DNA of 64,000 nt from Rhodoferax sp. BLA1 (GTDB taxonomy: Bacteria > Pseudomonadota > Gammaproteobacteria > Burkholderiales > Burkholderiaceae_C), in NCBI RefSeq assembly GCF_013416775.1, contig NZ_SZVI01000010.1:282673-346672 (forward strand). Reading direction: 5' to 3'. The notes under the pieces are model-generated. The model saw only the letters and a program-made list of their open reading frames with translations, had not been told where the DNA came from and did no database searches. Positions within the stretch are counted from its first letter, which is position 1. Each line of letters starts with the position of its first letter. The translations under genes and the position numbers were made by a program. Below, piece by piece: positions 25,463-33,642 of the stretch.

Positions 25463-26530
25463 ATGCCTGAATTGTTGCTTCAAGGGGTGTCGCAGTCTTA
25501 CGGCACCCGACCCGTCATCACCGACCTGAGTTTTTCGCTCGAGAAGGGGGACATCGGCTGCCTGCTCGGGCCATCGGGCTGTGGCAAAACCACGGCACTG
25601 CGCTGTATCGCGGGTTTTGAGGCGATCCAGCAGGGTGAGGTGGCCATTGGCAACACCCTGGTCAGCCGACCGGGCTGGATGTTGGCCGCCGAACAGCGCG
25701 GTGTGGGTATGGTGTTCCAGGACTATGCGTTGTTCACCCATTTGACGGTGGCCAACAACGTGGCTTTTGGCCTGCACGGCCAGTCCAAGGCAGTGGCTGC
25801 GGCGCGGGTGGCAGAGCTGCTGGCGCTGGTGGGGCTGAGCGGCCAGGCCAAGCAGTTCCCGCACCAGCTTTCGGGCGGGCAGCAGCAGCGTGTGGCCCTG
25901 GCTCGCGCACTGGCGCCACGCCCGCGCCTGATCCTGATGGACGAGCCGTTTTCCAACCTGGATGTGGAATTGCGTGAGCGCTTGTCGATTGAGGTGCGTG
26001 ACATCCTCAAACGCGAAGCCAGTACCGCGCTGATCGTCACCCACGACCAGCACGAAGCGTTTTCCCTGGCGGATTGGGTGGGTGTGATGCACCAGGGCCG
26101 CATCCAGCAGTGGGACACGCCCTACAACCTGTACCACCGACCGGTCAACCGTTTTGTCGCCGACTTTGTCGGGCAGGGCGCTTTTTTGCCGGGCGAGGTG
26201 CTGGGCCAGCAGCAGGTGTCGATTGAACTGGGTGTGCTGGACGCCCGGGTGCCGGTGTCATGCCGCCCAACGGTCAGCCCGGACGGCACCCACAGTTGTC
26301 TGGTCGACGTGTTGCTGCGGCCGGATGACATCGAGCACGACGACAGCAGCCCGTTGTTGGCCAGGGTCGAGAGCAAGGCGTTTCGCGGGGCCGAGTTTTT
26401 GTACGGCTTACTGCTGCCCAGCGGCCAACGCGTGTTGTCGCTGGTGCCCTCGCACCATAACCATGCGGTGGGTGAGCAGATTGGCATCCGCCTGGCGGCG
26501 GACCATGTGGTGGCTTTCCCTGCTGAGTGA
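25463..26530 (+). CDS. fbpC: Ferric iron ABC transporter ATP-binding protein
   Basis: 355-residue ABC ATPase with Walker A GPSGCGKTTA near residue 37, Q-loop FQDYALF, signature LSGGQQQR near 140, Walker B LILMDEP near 160 and the switch His in IVTHDQHEAF. The C-terminal part from about residue 240 is a TOBE-like regulatory domain (LLRPDDIEHDDSSP). It energises FbpB. ATG 25463 lies five bases after the fbpB stop. Confidence 0.92.
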   Translation: MPELLLQGVSQSYGTRPVITDLSFSLEKGDIGCLLGPSGCGKTTALRCIAGFEAIQQGEVAIGNTLVSRPGWMLAAEQRGVGMVFQDYALFTHLTVANNVAFGLHGQSKAVAAARVAELLALVGLSGQAKQFPHQLSGGQQQRVALARALAPRPRLILMDEPFSNLDVELRERLSIEVRDILKREASTALIVTHDQHEAFSLADWVGVMHQGRIQQWDTPYNLYHRPVNRFVADFVGQGAFLPGEVLGQQQVSIELGVLDARVPVSCRPTVSPDGTHSCLVDVLLRPDDIEHDDSSPLLARVESKAFRGAEFLYGLLLPSGQRVLSLVPSHHNHAVGEQIGIRLAADHVVAFPAE

Positions 26531-26602
26531 CTGGGGACGGTGTCAGGGCGCTGCCTGCTACATTTGGCCCAGCTGTTGCCCACAACTTTTGCAGGATGCC
26601 CC

Positions 26603-27070
26603 ATGAAAGCTTTTCAAGAGTATTACCCTGATAACCTGTCGCATTGTTATGGCTGTGGTGCCAACAACGAGCACGGCCACCGCATCAAGACCTATTGGGA
26701 TGGGGACGAGACGGTGACCCGTTTCACCCCCGAGCCTTACCACACCGCTGTGCCCGGCTACACCTACGGCGGTTTGCTGGCCTCGCTGATCGACTGCCAC
26801 GGCACCGGCACTGCTGCAGCGGCGATGTATCGGCAAGAGGGGCGGGCGATGGACAGTTTGCCCGCGTTCCGGTTTGTCACCGGCTCATTGCATGTGGACT
26901 ACCTCAAGCCCACACCGATCAACGTCACGCTGGAGATTCGTGGCCGCATCAAGGAGATCAAGGGCCGCAAGGTGGTGGTGGAGGCGACGGTCTACGCCGA
27001 TGGTGTAGCCACCGCACGGGGTGACGTGGTGGCGATCCAGATGCCGGACAACTTCGGCGCAGCGGCTTGA
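26603..27070 (+). CDS. PaaI/HotDog-fold thioesterase-like protein
   Basis: 155-residue single HotDog domain protein. It has the central helix region TYGGLLASLIDCHGTGTAAA, where the family catalytic Asp/Asn/Glu position falls, plus HVDYLKPTPINVTLEIRGRI. N-terminal CYGCGANNEHGHRI resembles the CFGCGxxNxxGL motif of PaaI-type thioesterases. ATG 26603 has AGGA upstream. The acyl-CoA substrate is unknown. It is not obviously linked to the iron genes, and transcription may continue from fbpC. Confidence 0.8.
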   Translation: MKAFQEYYPDNLSHCYGCGANNEHGHRIKTYWDGDETVTRFTPEPYHTAVPGYTYGGLLASLIDCHGTGTAAAAMYRQEGRAMDSLPAFRFVTGSLHVDYLKPTPINVTLEIRGRIKEIKGRKVVVEATVYADGVATARGDVVAIQMPDNFGAAA

Positions 27071-27080
27071 CACACAGCAC

Positions 27081-28049
27081 TCACTGGTTCGGGGCCAAAG
27101 CCCCACGCGCAGTGGCATACAGGTTGGCCTGCGCTACAAAGTGGCGCAGCGCCGGCGTGTTGCTTTTGTCCCGGTGGACCACCAGGTAACATTGGCGACG
27201 CATGCTTGGCAAGGGGCTGGCGACCACCTGCAGCCGCCCGGTCGCGATGAAGTCTGCCACCACCCAGTGTGACAGGCAGGCCACGCCCAGGCCCTCGGCA
27301 GCAGCCAGCTTGATGGCTTCTGAGCTGCCCAGCACCATGCTGCGCTGGTAAGCATGCAGGTAGGGCAACAGCAGCTGGTCGGTGCTCTCGCGGGTGCCTG
27401 AGCCCTGTTCACGCAGTAACCAGACCCGCTCGCGCAAGGCGTCGAGCGACACGGTGGACACCTTGGCTGTTTGGGCATTTGCTTCTTGCGGGTCAATCTC
27501 GCGCGGGGTGTCCGGGGCGCTCACCAACAGCAGTTCATCCTGCAGCCAGGGGGTCATGCTCAATGTGGGTTGGTGTGCGGGTCCTTCGATCAGACCCACA
27601 TCCAGCTCAAAGGCCGCGACCGCCTCACACACCACCTCGGTGTTGCCAATCAGCACATGCGACTGCCAGGCGCTGCTTGGCGCGGCTGACGGTTGCAGAA
27701 ACTGGCGCAGCAAGCTCGGCAGCACATAGTTGCCAATGGTGGTGCTGGCGCCAATACGCAGGGTGTGTGCCTGGGCCAGGCCGTCCTGGGCGCTTTGCTC
27801 GATGGTGATGGCTGCATCCAGCAGGGCTTGTGCACGCGGCAGCAGGTCGCGGCCATTGTTGTTGAGCAGCAGGCGCTTGCCACTGCGGTCGAACAGGCTT
27901 TGAGACAGCAGGCGCTCCAGTTCGTTGATGGCCGAGCTGGTGGCTGACTGCGACAGTGCCAGTTGTGTGCTGGCCGCCGTGGTGCTGCCACAGCCCGCCA
28001 CCGCAGCAAAAATCTGCAATTGGCGCAGGGTCAGATGCAAAACAGGCAT
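27081..28049 (-). CDS. LysR-family regulator, YeiE-like
   Basis: 322-residue LysR-type regulator. The N-terminal winged helix-turn-helix is LRQLQIFAAVAGCGSTTAAS, then ALSQSATSSAINELERLLSQ. A substrate-binding domain follows (RIGASTTIGNYVLPSLLRQF, LLREQGSGTRESTD, KLAAAEGLGVACLSHWVV). GSGTRE is typical of the CysB/CysL/YeiE branch, which binds small anions such as sulfite. It is divergent from a YeiH family transporter, the same pairing as yeiE-yeiH in E. coli, so it probably controls that gene. ATG 28049 is the first Met that aligns with LysR proteins. Confidence 0.85.
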   Translation of the reverse strand: MPVLHLTLRQLQIFAAVAGCGSTTAASTQLALSQSATSSAINELERLLSQSLFDRSGKRLLLNNNGRDLLPRAQALLDAAITIEQSAQDGLAQAHTLRIGASTTIGNYVLPSLLRQFLQPSAAPSSAWQSHVLIGNTEVVCEAVAAFELDVGLIEGPAHQPTLSMTPWLQDELLLVSAPDTPREIDPQEANAQTAKVSTVSLDALRERVWLLREQGSGTRESTDQLLLPYLHAYQRSMVLGSSEAIKLAAAEGLGVACLSHWVVADFIATGRLQVVASPLPSMRRQCYLVVHRDKSNTPALRHFVAQANLYATARGALAPNQ

Positions 28050-28130
28050 GGTGCGGGGGGTATAGCGATTGGATGGGTAATTATTAGCTGAATAAGCTGT
28101 TTTACAAATAAGTAGCAGCAACCTACAGTC

Positions 28131-28156
28131 GCTGAACACTTGTTTTCCCGTTCAGC
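28131..28156 (+). promoter_or_regulatory. Inverted repeat just upstream of the YeiH-type gene
   Basis: GCTGAAC, 12 bases, GTTCAGC: a perfect 7-bp inverted repeat ending six bases before the transporter ATG. It could be an operator of the divergent LysR protein or an mRNA hairpin overlapping the ribosome binding region. It is noted from symmetry alone. Confidence 0.4.
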
Positions 28157-28162
28157 AACACC

Positions 28163-29278
28163 ATGACCCGCAGCGACTTGGCACAGCTTGCCTACCCCCA
28201 GATAGCCATGACACATACACGCGCAGTTCTGCAGCGTTATGCACCGGGTGTGTTGCTCAGTGGCGTTTTGGCCAGTGTGGCGATGGCACTGGGTCAGCTG
28301 GACTGGCTGCGCAAGCATGGTCTGAGTGCCCTCAGTCTGGCGATCTTGCTGGGGATCTTGCTCGGCAACACCGTGTATGGGCGCCTGGCTGCACCCTGTG
28401 CGCCCGGTGTGACGTTGGCCAAACAGCGGCTGCTGCGCCTGGGCATTGTCCTGTACGGACTGCGCCTGACGTTGCACGACATCGGCCAGGTGGGCCTGGC
28501 CGGTGTGCTGATCGATGCGCTGGTGCTGGGCTCGACCTTCACGCTGGCTTACCTGCTGGGCACACGCTGGCTCAAGCTGGAGCCCAAAGCGGCCATCTTG
28601 ATCGGTGCTGGCAGTTCGATTTGTGGTGCGGCAGCGGTTATGGCGACCGAGCCGGTGCTGCGCGCCCGCGCCGAACATGTCACCGTGGCGGTTGCCACGG
28701 TGGTGGTGTTTGGCACGCTGGCTATGTGGCTGTACCCGTGGCTGTTTGTGCTGAACCAGCACTGGCCGGTGGTTGGCGGAGGTGTCCATGGTTTTGGCAT
28801 GTACGTCGGTTCGACCATTCACGAAGTGGCCCAGGTGGTGGCCGCCGCCCACTCGGTGGACAGCGCAGCAGCCGACACGGCCGTCATCACCAAAATGGTG
28901 AGGGTGATGATGCTGGCCCCGTTTCTGATGGGGTTGTCAGCCTGGCTGGCGTGTCATCAGCGCCCTGCACAGTGGCCCGTCCCACATCGTGGAGCGAGGA
29001 GCAGGTGGTCAAACATCCGCATGCCGTGGTTTGCCTTCGCCTTCATCGCCATGGTGGCCTTCAACTCCCTGCAGTGGCTGCCGCACCCGGTGGTGGTGTG
29101 GGTCATCGATGTCGACACGGTTTTGCTGGCCATGGCGATGGCCGCCCTGGGTTTGACCACCCACCTGTCGGCTGTTCGCCATGCGGGCGTCAAACCTTTG
29201 CTGCTGGCGGGTGTGCTGTTTGTCTGGCTGGTTGTAGGCGGTGCGTTGATCCATCGCGCGGTGTTGTCACTGCTGTAG
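28163..29278 (+). CDS. yeiH: YeiH family putative sulfate exporter
   Basis: 371-residue membrane protein of the UPF0324/YeiH family with about ten helices. Signatures are LAILLGILLGNTVYG, LRLGIVLYGLRLTLHDIGQVG, ILIGAGSSICGAAAVMATEPV and GSTIHEVAQVVAAAHSVDS. The family is annotated as putative sulfate exporter, though the transported anion is not firmly known. It is transcribed divergently from the YeiE-like LysR regulator, consistent with a sulfur-oxyanion response. ATG 28163 and ATG 28208 are both possible; the second gives a more usual N-terminus. Confidence 0.87.
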   Translation: MTRSDLAQLAYPQIAMTHTRAVLQRYAPGVLLSGVLASVAMALGQLDWLRKHGLSALSLAILLGILLGNTVYGRLAAPCAPGVTLAKQRLLRLGIVLYGLRLTLHDIGQVGLAGVLIDALVLGSTFTLAYLLGTRWLKLEPKAAILIGAGSSICGAAAVMATEPVLRARAEHVTVAVATVVVFGTLAMWLYPWLFVLNQHWPVVGGGVHGFGMYVGSTIHEVAQVVAAAHSVDSAAADTAVITKMVRVMMLAPFLMGLSAWLACHQRPAQWPVPHRGARSRWSNIRMPWFAFAFIAMVAFNSLQWLPHPVVVWVIDVDTVLLAMAMAALGLTTHLSAVRHAGVKPLLLAGVLFVWLVVGGALIHRAVLSLL

Positions 29279-29404
29279 TGCTTGATCTCGTTGCTGCTCA
29301 AGGCCTTCGCGGGTGGGGGGGAGAGTCCCAGCCTGAAGAGGTAAGCTCTGTACACGCCCCCACTGTTGGCCGCGTCATAGTCCTTCTTCATCATGTTTTG
29401 AGCG

Positions 29405-29938
29405 ATGTCCATGTTGCCATTTGTTCCCACTGCCCAGTCCACGCGGCGTGCCTTCAGCGCGCTGGTGATCACCAGCCTGCTCGCCGCCGCAGCTGGCCTG
29501 CCCAAGGTGACAAGCGCACAAACCACGTCCACCGTGCAAGTAGGTCAACGCCTGCCTGCGCTGGCACTCAAAGACCAGCACGACAAGCCATGGCAGATGG
29601 ACGCCGACACCCGTTTGTTGATGTTTGCGGCCAGTCGCCAGGCCTCCAACCTGGTGCAGGAGGTGTTGCAAAAGTTGCCGCCGGACCTGTTGACTCGCAA
29701 AAACGCGGTGTATCTGGCCGACATGGGCAAGATGCCCGGGATCATCACCCGAACCTTTGCGCTGCCAGCGCTGAAGAAGTTGCCTTACCCGATTGGTGTG
29801 TCCACCGATGAGGCCACACTCGCGGCCTGGCCGCGCGAAGGTGATGCGGTGACGCTGATCGAGCTGGACCAACACCTGATCAACCGCATCAGCTTTGTCA
29901 GCACCGAAGCGGATCTGCGCGCTGCGCTGGACCGTTGA
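29405..29938 (+). CDS. Exported thioredoxin-fold-like protein without redox cysteines
   Basis: 177-residue hypothetical protein with an N-terminal signal (RAFSALVITSLLAAAAGLPK). The next block, VQVGQRLPALALKDQHDKPW, resembles the start of AhpC/TlpA-type thioredoxin folds (VGxxxPxxxLxDxxG). No Cys is present anywhere, so it cannot act as a classical thiol oxidoreductase. It may belong to the YtfJ-like group, but I cannot confirm this. The ATG at 29405 has a weak Shine-Dalgarno. The preceding 126 bases hold no clear gene. Confidence 0.55.
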   Translation: MSMLPFVPTAQSTRRAFSALVITSLLAAAAGLPKVTSAQTTSTVQVGQRLPALALKDQHDKPWQMDADTRLLMFAASRQASNLVQEVLQKLPPDLLTRKNAVYLADMGKMPGIITRTFALPALKKLPYPIGVSTDEATLAAWPREGDAVTLIELDQHLINRISFVSTEADLRAALDR

Positions 29939-29967
29939 GCCGACCTCTTACCGAGAGCCCTTCAATC

Positions 29968-30567
29968 ATGAACTTCTGGGACCAAAGGTTTGCCGAGCCC
30001 GGTTTTAAATACGGTACCGAACCCAATGTCTTTTTGCGCGGCCAAGCGGCGCGGCTGGCACCGGCAAGCCGTGTGTTGGTGCCGGGTGATGGTGAAGGGC
30101 GCAATGGGGTGTGGCTGGCCGCGCAGGGCCACAGGGTGAGTTCGGTCGACAGTTCGGTGGTGGGCCTGCAAAAAGCCAGAGCGCTGGCGCAGCAGCATGG
30201 TCTGGTGCTCAACACGCTTGTGGCCGATCTGGCCGACTGGGTGCCCGAGCCGCAGAGTGTGGACGCCGTGGTGTTGATTTACACCCACTTGCCCAACAGT
30301 TTTCGTCGCCTGGCCCATCAGCGTCTGGCCCAGGCGCTGTGCCCCGGTGGCTGCTTGCTACTGGAGGCCTTCCATCCCACTCAGTTGCAGCACAACAGTG
30401 GTGGCCCCAAAGACGCGGACATGCTCTACACGCCTGAGCTGCTCGATCAGGACTTTGCTGGTCTGTTGACGCCGGTGTTGCGCTGGCATGGTGAGGTGAA
30501 TCTCTCGGAAGGGCCGGGCCACCAGGGTGTGGCGCATGTGACGCGCTGGTTGGGTCTGAAAAATTGA
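29968..30567 (+). CDS. Class I SAM-dependent methyltransferase (TehB-like)
   Basis: 199-residue methyltransferase with an N-terminal MNFWDQRFAEPGFKYGTEPN typical of the small TehB/thiopurine-like group. Motif I is VLVPGDGEGRNGVWLA, the acidic ribose-binding site is SVDSSVVGLQKA, and YTHLPNSFRRLAHQRLAQAL and GGCLLLEAFHPTQL follow. ATG 29968 follows GAGAG. The substrate is unknown; relatives are linked to tellurite or thiol methylation. Confidence 0.8.
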   Translation: MNFWDQRFAEPGFKYGTEPNVFLRGQAARLAPASRVLVPGDGEGRNGVWLAAQGHRVSSVDSSVVGLQKARALAQQHGLVLNTLVADLADWVPEPQSVDAVVLIYTHLPNSFRRLAHQRLAQALCPGGCLLLEAFHPTQLQHNSGGPKDADMLYTPELLDQDFAGLLTPVLRWHGEVNLSEGPGHQGVAHVTRWLGLKN

Positions 30568-30568
30568 A

Positions 30569-30622
30569 GAAATTGGGCTTTTGCCCTTATATTCATTGGG
30601 ATAATAGCTATATTGTTGATAG
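30569..30622 (-). repeat. AT-rich repeat upstream of the rhodanese gene
   Basis: It has AAATTGGGCTTTTGCCCTTA, then TATTCATTGGGATAATAGCTAT. This is a copy in the opposite orientation with the AATAGCTAT arm and AGCCCTTAT-like arm retained. It lies between the methyltransferase stop and the rhodanese start, so it is in the leader of the latter. Confidence 0.7.
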
Positions 30623-30643
30623 TAAACTCTGGAGGAAACGCCG

Positions 30644-31024
30644 ATGAAAACCGCTCACGATCTGGTTGCCGCTGCCAAATCCCACGTGCATGAGCTCAGC
30701 CTGGCCGAGGCCGAGCAAGCCATCGCCCAGGCCGATGTGCTGGTGGATGTGCGTGAGGCTGACGAGTTTGCCGCCGGTCACCTGGCTGGTGCGGTGCACA
30801 TCTCGCGTGGTTTGCTGGAGTTCAAGTTCAGTGCCGACCCCGCACTGCAAGCGCGCGACCTGAAACTTGTGTTGTATTGCAAGACCAGTGGCCGTGCCGC
30901 GCTGGCGGCAAGGGCCTTGCAGGAGATGGGCTACCAGCACGTGCAGTCGATTGCGGGCGGTTTTGACGCCTGGTTGGGCGCTGGCAAGCCGGTTGTCAAG
31001 CCGCAAACGCCTTCTTTCGAGTAA
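30644..31024 (+). CDS. Rhodanese-like sulfurtransferase
   Basis: 126-residue single rhodanese domain protein with CH2A-like VLVDVREADEFAAGHLAGAV, the active-site loop CKTSGRAALAA (Cys near residue 86) and AGGFDAWLGAGKP at the C-terminus. No signal peptide is evident, so it is cytoplasmic. It would carry sulfane sulfur as a cysteine persulfide. A strong GGAGG precedes the ATG. It sits in a stretch rich in sulfur-linked genes. Confidence 0.88.
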   Translation: MKTAHDLVAAAKSHVHELSLAEAEQAIAQADVLVDVREADEFAAGHLAGAVHISRGLLEFKFSADPALQARDLKLVLYCKTSGRAALAARALQEMGYQHVQSIAGGFDAWLGAGKPVVKPQTPSFE

Positions 31025-31054
31025 AGGCAGGGCCCAGACAGGGCCGCCCCAGGT

Positions 31055-31213
31055 TCAGATCCGCCCCAGCACCAGCAGGATCACGATGATCAGCACCACC
31101 AGCCCGATGCCGCCGCTGGGCCCATAACCCCAGCTTCGGCTGTGAGGCCAGCTGGGAATCGCGCCAATCAGCATCAGGATCAAAACAATCAGAAGAATGG
31201 TGCCGATGCTCAT
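31055..31213 (-). CDS. DUF3309 small membrane protein
   Basis: 52-residue protein. It has two hydrophobic stretches, MSIGTILLILLILMLIGAIP-like at the start (seen here as GTILLIVLILMLIGAIP) and GGIGLVVLIIVILLVLGRI at the end. They flank SWPHSRSWGYGPSG, the DUF3309 pattern common in proteobacteria. Its function is unknown. ATG 31213 overlaps the stop of the ferritin-like gene (ATGA), so the two are co-translated. It converges on the rhodanese gene. Confidence 0.82.
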   Translation of the reverse strand: MSIGTILLIVLILMLIGAIPSWPHSRSWGYGPSGGIGLVVLIIVILLVLGRI

Positions 31214-31782
31214 GGGGTGTCCTTGGTTTTGGTTTGGGTGGGTGCGGGTGGCAGCCCGTCCAACAGGTCAGCCAGCTCGTCGGCGTGTTCTTCTTCGACG
31301 GCCAGAATCGACTCCAGCATGCGCCGTGTGGTCGGGTCCTGGTCAGACAGGTAAACAATGTCGCGGCGGTAGCTGTCGATGGCGATGCGCTCGGCAATCA
31401 GGTTTTCAGAAATCATGTCAGACAGGTTTTTCCCGTCCGTGTAGTCGGCGTGGCTGCGTTCCAGCAAAGTGGCTGGCGAAAAATCAGGTTCACCACCGAG
31501 CTGCACGATGCGCGCCGCAATCTGGTCGGCATGACCCAGCTCTTCATTGGCGTGTGCCAGAAATTCGGCAGCCACAGCCTGGGAGTGGATGCCGCGTGCC
31601 AAAAAATGGTGGCGGCGATAACGCAGCACACACACCAGCTCGGTGGCCAGGGCTGCGTTGAGCCGGAGCAACACCTGCGGGCGGTCAGCGGCGTAACCTG
31701 GTGTGACCGCACCTTGTTCAATGTGGATGCCCGCTTGCTGCCGCAAACTGTCGGGCGGGGTCGTTGGGGTGGGGTGGTTCAT
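31210..31782 (-). CDS. Bacterioferritin-like / ferritin-like domain protein
   Basis: 190-residue four-helix ferritin-like protein. Metal-ligand candidates lie in ALATELVCVLRYRRHHFLAR (Glu near 48), EFLAHANEELGHADQIAARI (E..H near 80), ENLIAERIAIDSYRRDIVYL and MLESILAVEEEHADELADLL. This E/ExxH/E/ExxH layout is typical of bacterioferritins. Thus it could store or detoxify iron in the cytoplasm, but the disordered N-terminus (about 30 residues) and Pro/Thr tail are not typical. It is coupled to the DUF3309 gene. Confidence 0.78.
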   Translation of the reverse strand: MNHPTPTTPPDSLRQQAGIHIEQGAVTPGYAADRPQVLLRLNAALATELVCVLRYRRHHFLARGIHSQAVAAEFLAHANEELGHADQIAARIVQLGGEPDFSPATLLERSHADYTDGKNLSDMISENLIAERIAIDSYRRDIVYLSDQDPTTRRMLESILAVEEEHADELADLLDGLPPAPTQTKTKDTP

Positions 31783-31994
31783 GGTGTCCTTGTGTATTGG
31801 CTAAAAACAAGCCGATGGTGGCTGTGCCGAAACGGGCTGTCTGTGTGATGTCGCACAAATGCCGCATGACAGCAGCATGGTCGTGCTCGTTCATTTGTAA
31901 AAACGAGGCCGTTTGATATAGAACAAACCTAGGGTTTACACGCTCCCTGATAGTCGCGTTTCTGTGTTTGTCGTTGCCACAAGTTGTTTCAAGA

Positions 31995-33560
31995 ATGAAA
32001 ATAAACCTTCCTGTCACCCAGCGTGAGTTTGAGCTTGAGGACGGCGTCACGCTGGTGTCCACCACCGATACCAAAGGCATCATCACCCACTGCAACCAGG
32101 CGTTTGTGCAAGCCAGTGGTTTTGACTACACCGAACTGCTGGGCCAGCCACATGACATCGTGCGCCACCCGGATGTGCCACCCGAGGCGTTCAAGGACTT
32201 GTGGGGCACCATCGGGCGTGGCAGGCCGTGGTCTGGCATTGTCAAGAACCGCCGCAAAAACGGTGACCACTACTGGGTGCAGGCCAATGTGGTGCCGGTG
32301 ATGGAGGGCGGCAAACCCTGCGCCTACATGTCGGTCCGGCTCAAACCCACACGCGCGCAAATCCAGGCGGCCGAACAGGCCTACGCGCTGCTGCACGCGC
32401 AGCGCGCCAGTGGCAAGGTCCGCGTCAGGCTGCATGCAGGTGGTCTGCGCCAGGTGGGCTGGCGCGACTGGCCGGGCAAATTGCACCGCATCACACTGAG
32501 CCAGCGTACCGGCCTGGGGCTGCTCATGATCTTGGTGCTGGCCTTGTTGCCCACCTGGGTGTTGGCCGGTCAGGATGCCCAGACCTTGCTGGCCGCCCAG
32601 GGGGCTGCTGGCTTGGTGGGTGCTGGCTTGTTCTGGGCCTGGTTTCGCCGGGCTTTGGTGCACCCGATCAACAAGGCCACACGTCTGGCCAATGACCTGG
32701 CCTGTTGCAACCTCAATGGCCAGATTGACTACAACAACACCAGTCCGCTGGGGGCGCTGATGCGCCGTTTGTGGCTAAGCAACCTCAACATGCGTGCCAT
32801 CGTGGCCGACGTTCGTGCCGAGGTCAAAGGCGCCAACCTGGCGGCACAAGACATCCATCAAGGCAGTGTGGAGTTGTCCAGTCACACCGAGACCCAGGCC
32901 GGGGAGGTCGAAAAAACGACCTCCGCCGTGCGCGAGATTGCCAACACCGTCCAACGCACCGCCGACACCGCACATGCCTTGTCGACCTTGAGCACCAATG
33001 CCAGCGCCATGGCCAGCGAAGGTGCGCGGGCGATTGACCAGGTGTCGGCCTCGATGCATGCCATCGAGTCCTCGTCGGATCGCATCACCGAGATCATTGA
33101 GGTGATTGAGAAACTGGCTTTTCAGACCAATTTGCTGGCGCTCAATGCGGCGGTGGAGGCCGCCCATGCGGCGGAGCATGGCCGTGGTTTTGCCGTGGTG
33201 GCCGCCGAGGTGCGGGCCCTGGCGCAGCGCAGCAGCACGGCGGCGCAGCAGATTCGCCAGCTGATCCACGACTCGGTCGAACAGGTGTCACAGGGCACCC
33301 TCACGGTGGACGTGGCCGCCACCACCATCCGCACGGCGGTGGATGCGGTGTGTGAGGTGTCGGCCCGCCTCGGCGAAATCACCCAGGCCACCCAGGACGA
33401 GGCTGCCGGGGTGACGCAGATCAGTGAGGCGATGCATTTGCTGGATGTGGTCACCCAGCAAAACGCCGATCTAGCCCAGCAGGCCAGCGCTGACTGCGAG
33501 GGCTTGACGGCCCGCGCTGACACGCTGGTGCGCGCGGTCAAGGTGTTCCAGATGCGCTGA
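31995..33560 (+). CDS. Aer-like PAS methyl-accepting chemotaxis protein
   Basis: 521-residue chemoreceptor. The N-terminal PAS domain (about 10-115) has the Aer-type motifs [40 protein letters not shown] and [14 protein letters not shown], suggesting FAD and redox/energy taxis. Two close hydrophobic stretches ([19 protein letters not shown] and [12 protein letters not shown], about 175-220) form a membrane hairpin. The signalling tip is [20 protein letters not shown] near residue 380. ATG 31995 is chosen; upstream in-frame starts are TTG only. No che genes are nearby. Confidence 0.88.
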   Translation: MKINLPVTQREFELEDGVTLVSTTDTKGIITHCNQAFVQASGFDYTELLGQPHDIVRHPDVPPEAFKDLWGTIGRGRPWSGIVKNRRKNGDHYWVQANVVPVMEGGKPCAYMSVRLKPTRAQIQAAEQAYALLHAQRASGKVRVRLHAGGLRQVGWRDWPGKLHRITLSQRTGLGLLMILVLALLPTWVLAGQDAQTLLAAQGAAGLVGAGLFWAWFRRALVHPINKATRLANDLACCNLNGQIDYNNTSPLGALMRRLWLSNLNMRAIVADVRAEVKGANLAAQDIHQGSVELSSHTETQAGEVEKTTSAVREIANTVQRTADTAHALSTLSTNASAMASEGARAIDQVSASMHAIESSSDRITEIIEVIEKLAFQTNLLALNAAVEAAHAAEHGRGFAVVAAEVRALAQRSSTAAQQIRQLIHDSVEQVSQGTLTVDVAATTIRTAVDAVCEVSARLGEITQATQDEAAGVTQISEAMHLLDVVTQQNADLAQQASADCEGLTARADTLVRAVKVFQMR

Positions 33561-33576
33561 AGCCCAGAAATTTGAA

Positions 33577-33630
33577 CAAAAATGGCCTCTAGCCCTTATT
33601 CAACAAGGGCGAATAGCTATATTCTTGGTA
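33577..33630 (-). repeat. AT-rich repeat between the chemoreceptor and fisR-like genes
   Basis: It has AAAAATGGCCTCTAGCCCTT, then ATTCAACAAGGGC and GAATAGCTATATTC. All three conserved blocks are present, and it lies between convergent 3' ends, where it may serve as a two-way terminator. Confidence 0.85.
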
Positions 33631-33642
33631 GTGTTTCAGGAC

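Noticed and set aside
28057..28110. AT-rich region between the LysR and YeiH genes with TAGCTGAATAAGCT
   Set aside because: It shares only short words with the repeat family and is better seen as ordinary promoter DNA.
29279..29412. Minus-strand open frame starting MDIAQNMMKKDYDAANSGGV between yeiH and the thioredoxin-like gene
   Set aside because: It looks protein-like over about 45 codons, but it runs on into the opposite strand of yeiH without a stop and has no recognised family; a gene remnant is possible but not supported.
31030..31045. GGCCC/GGGCC hairpin between the rhodanese and DUF3309 genes as a terminator
   Set aside because: The stem is only five base pairs and there is no T run.
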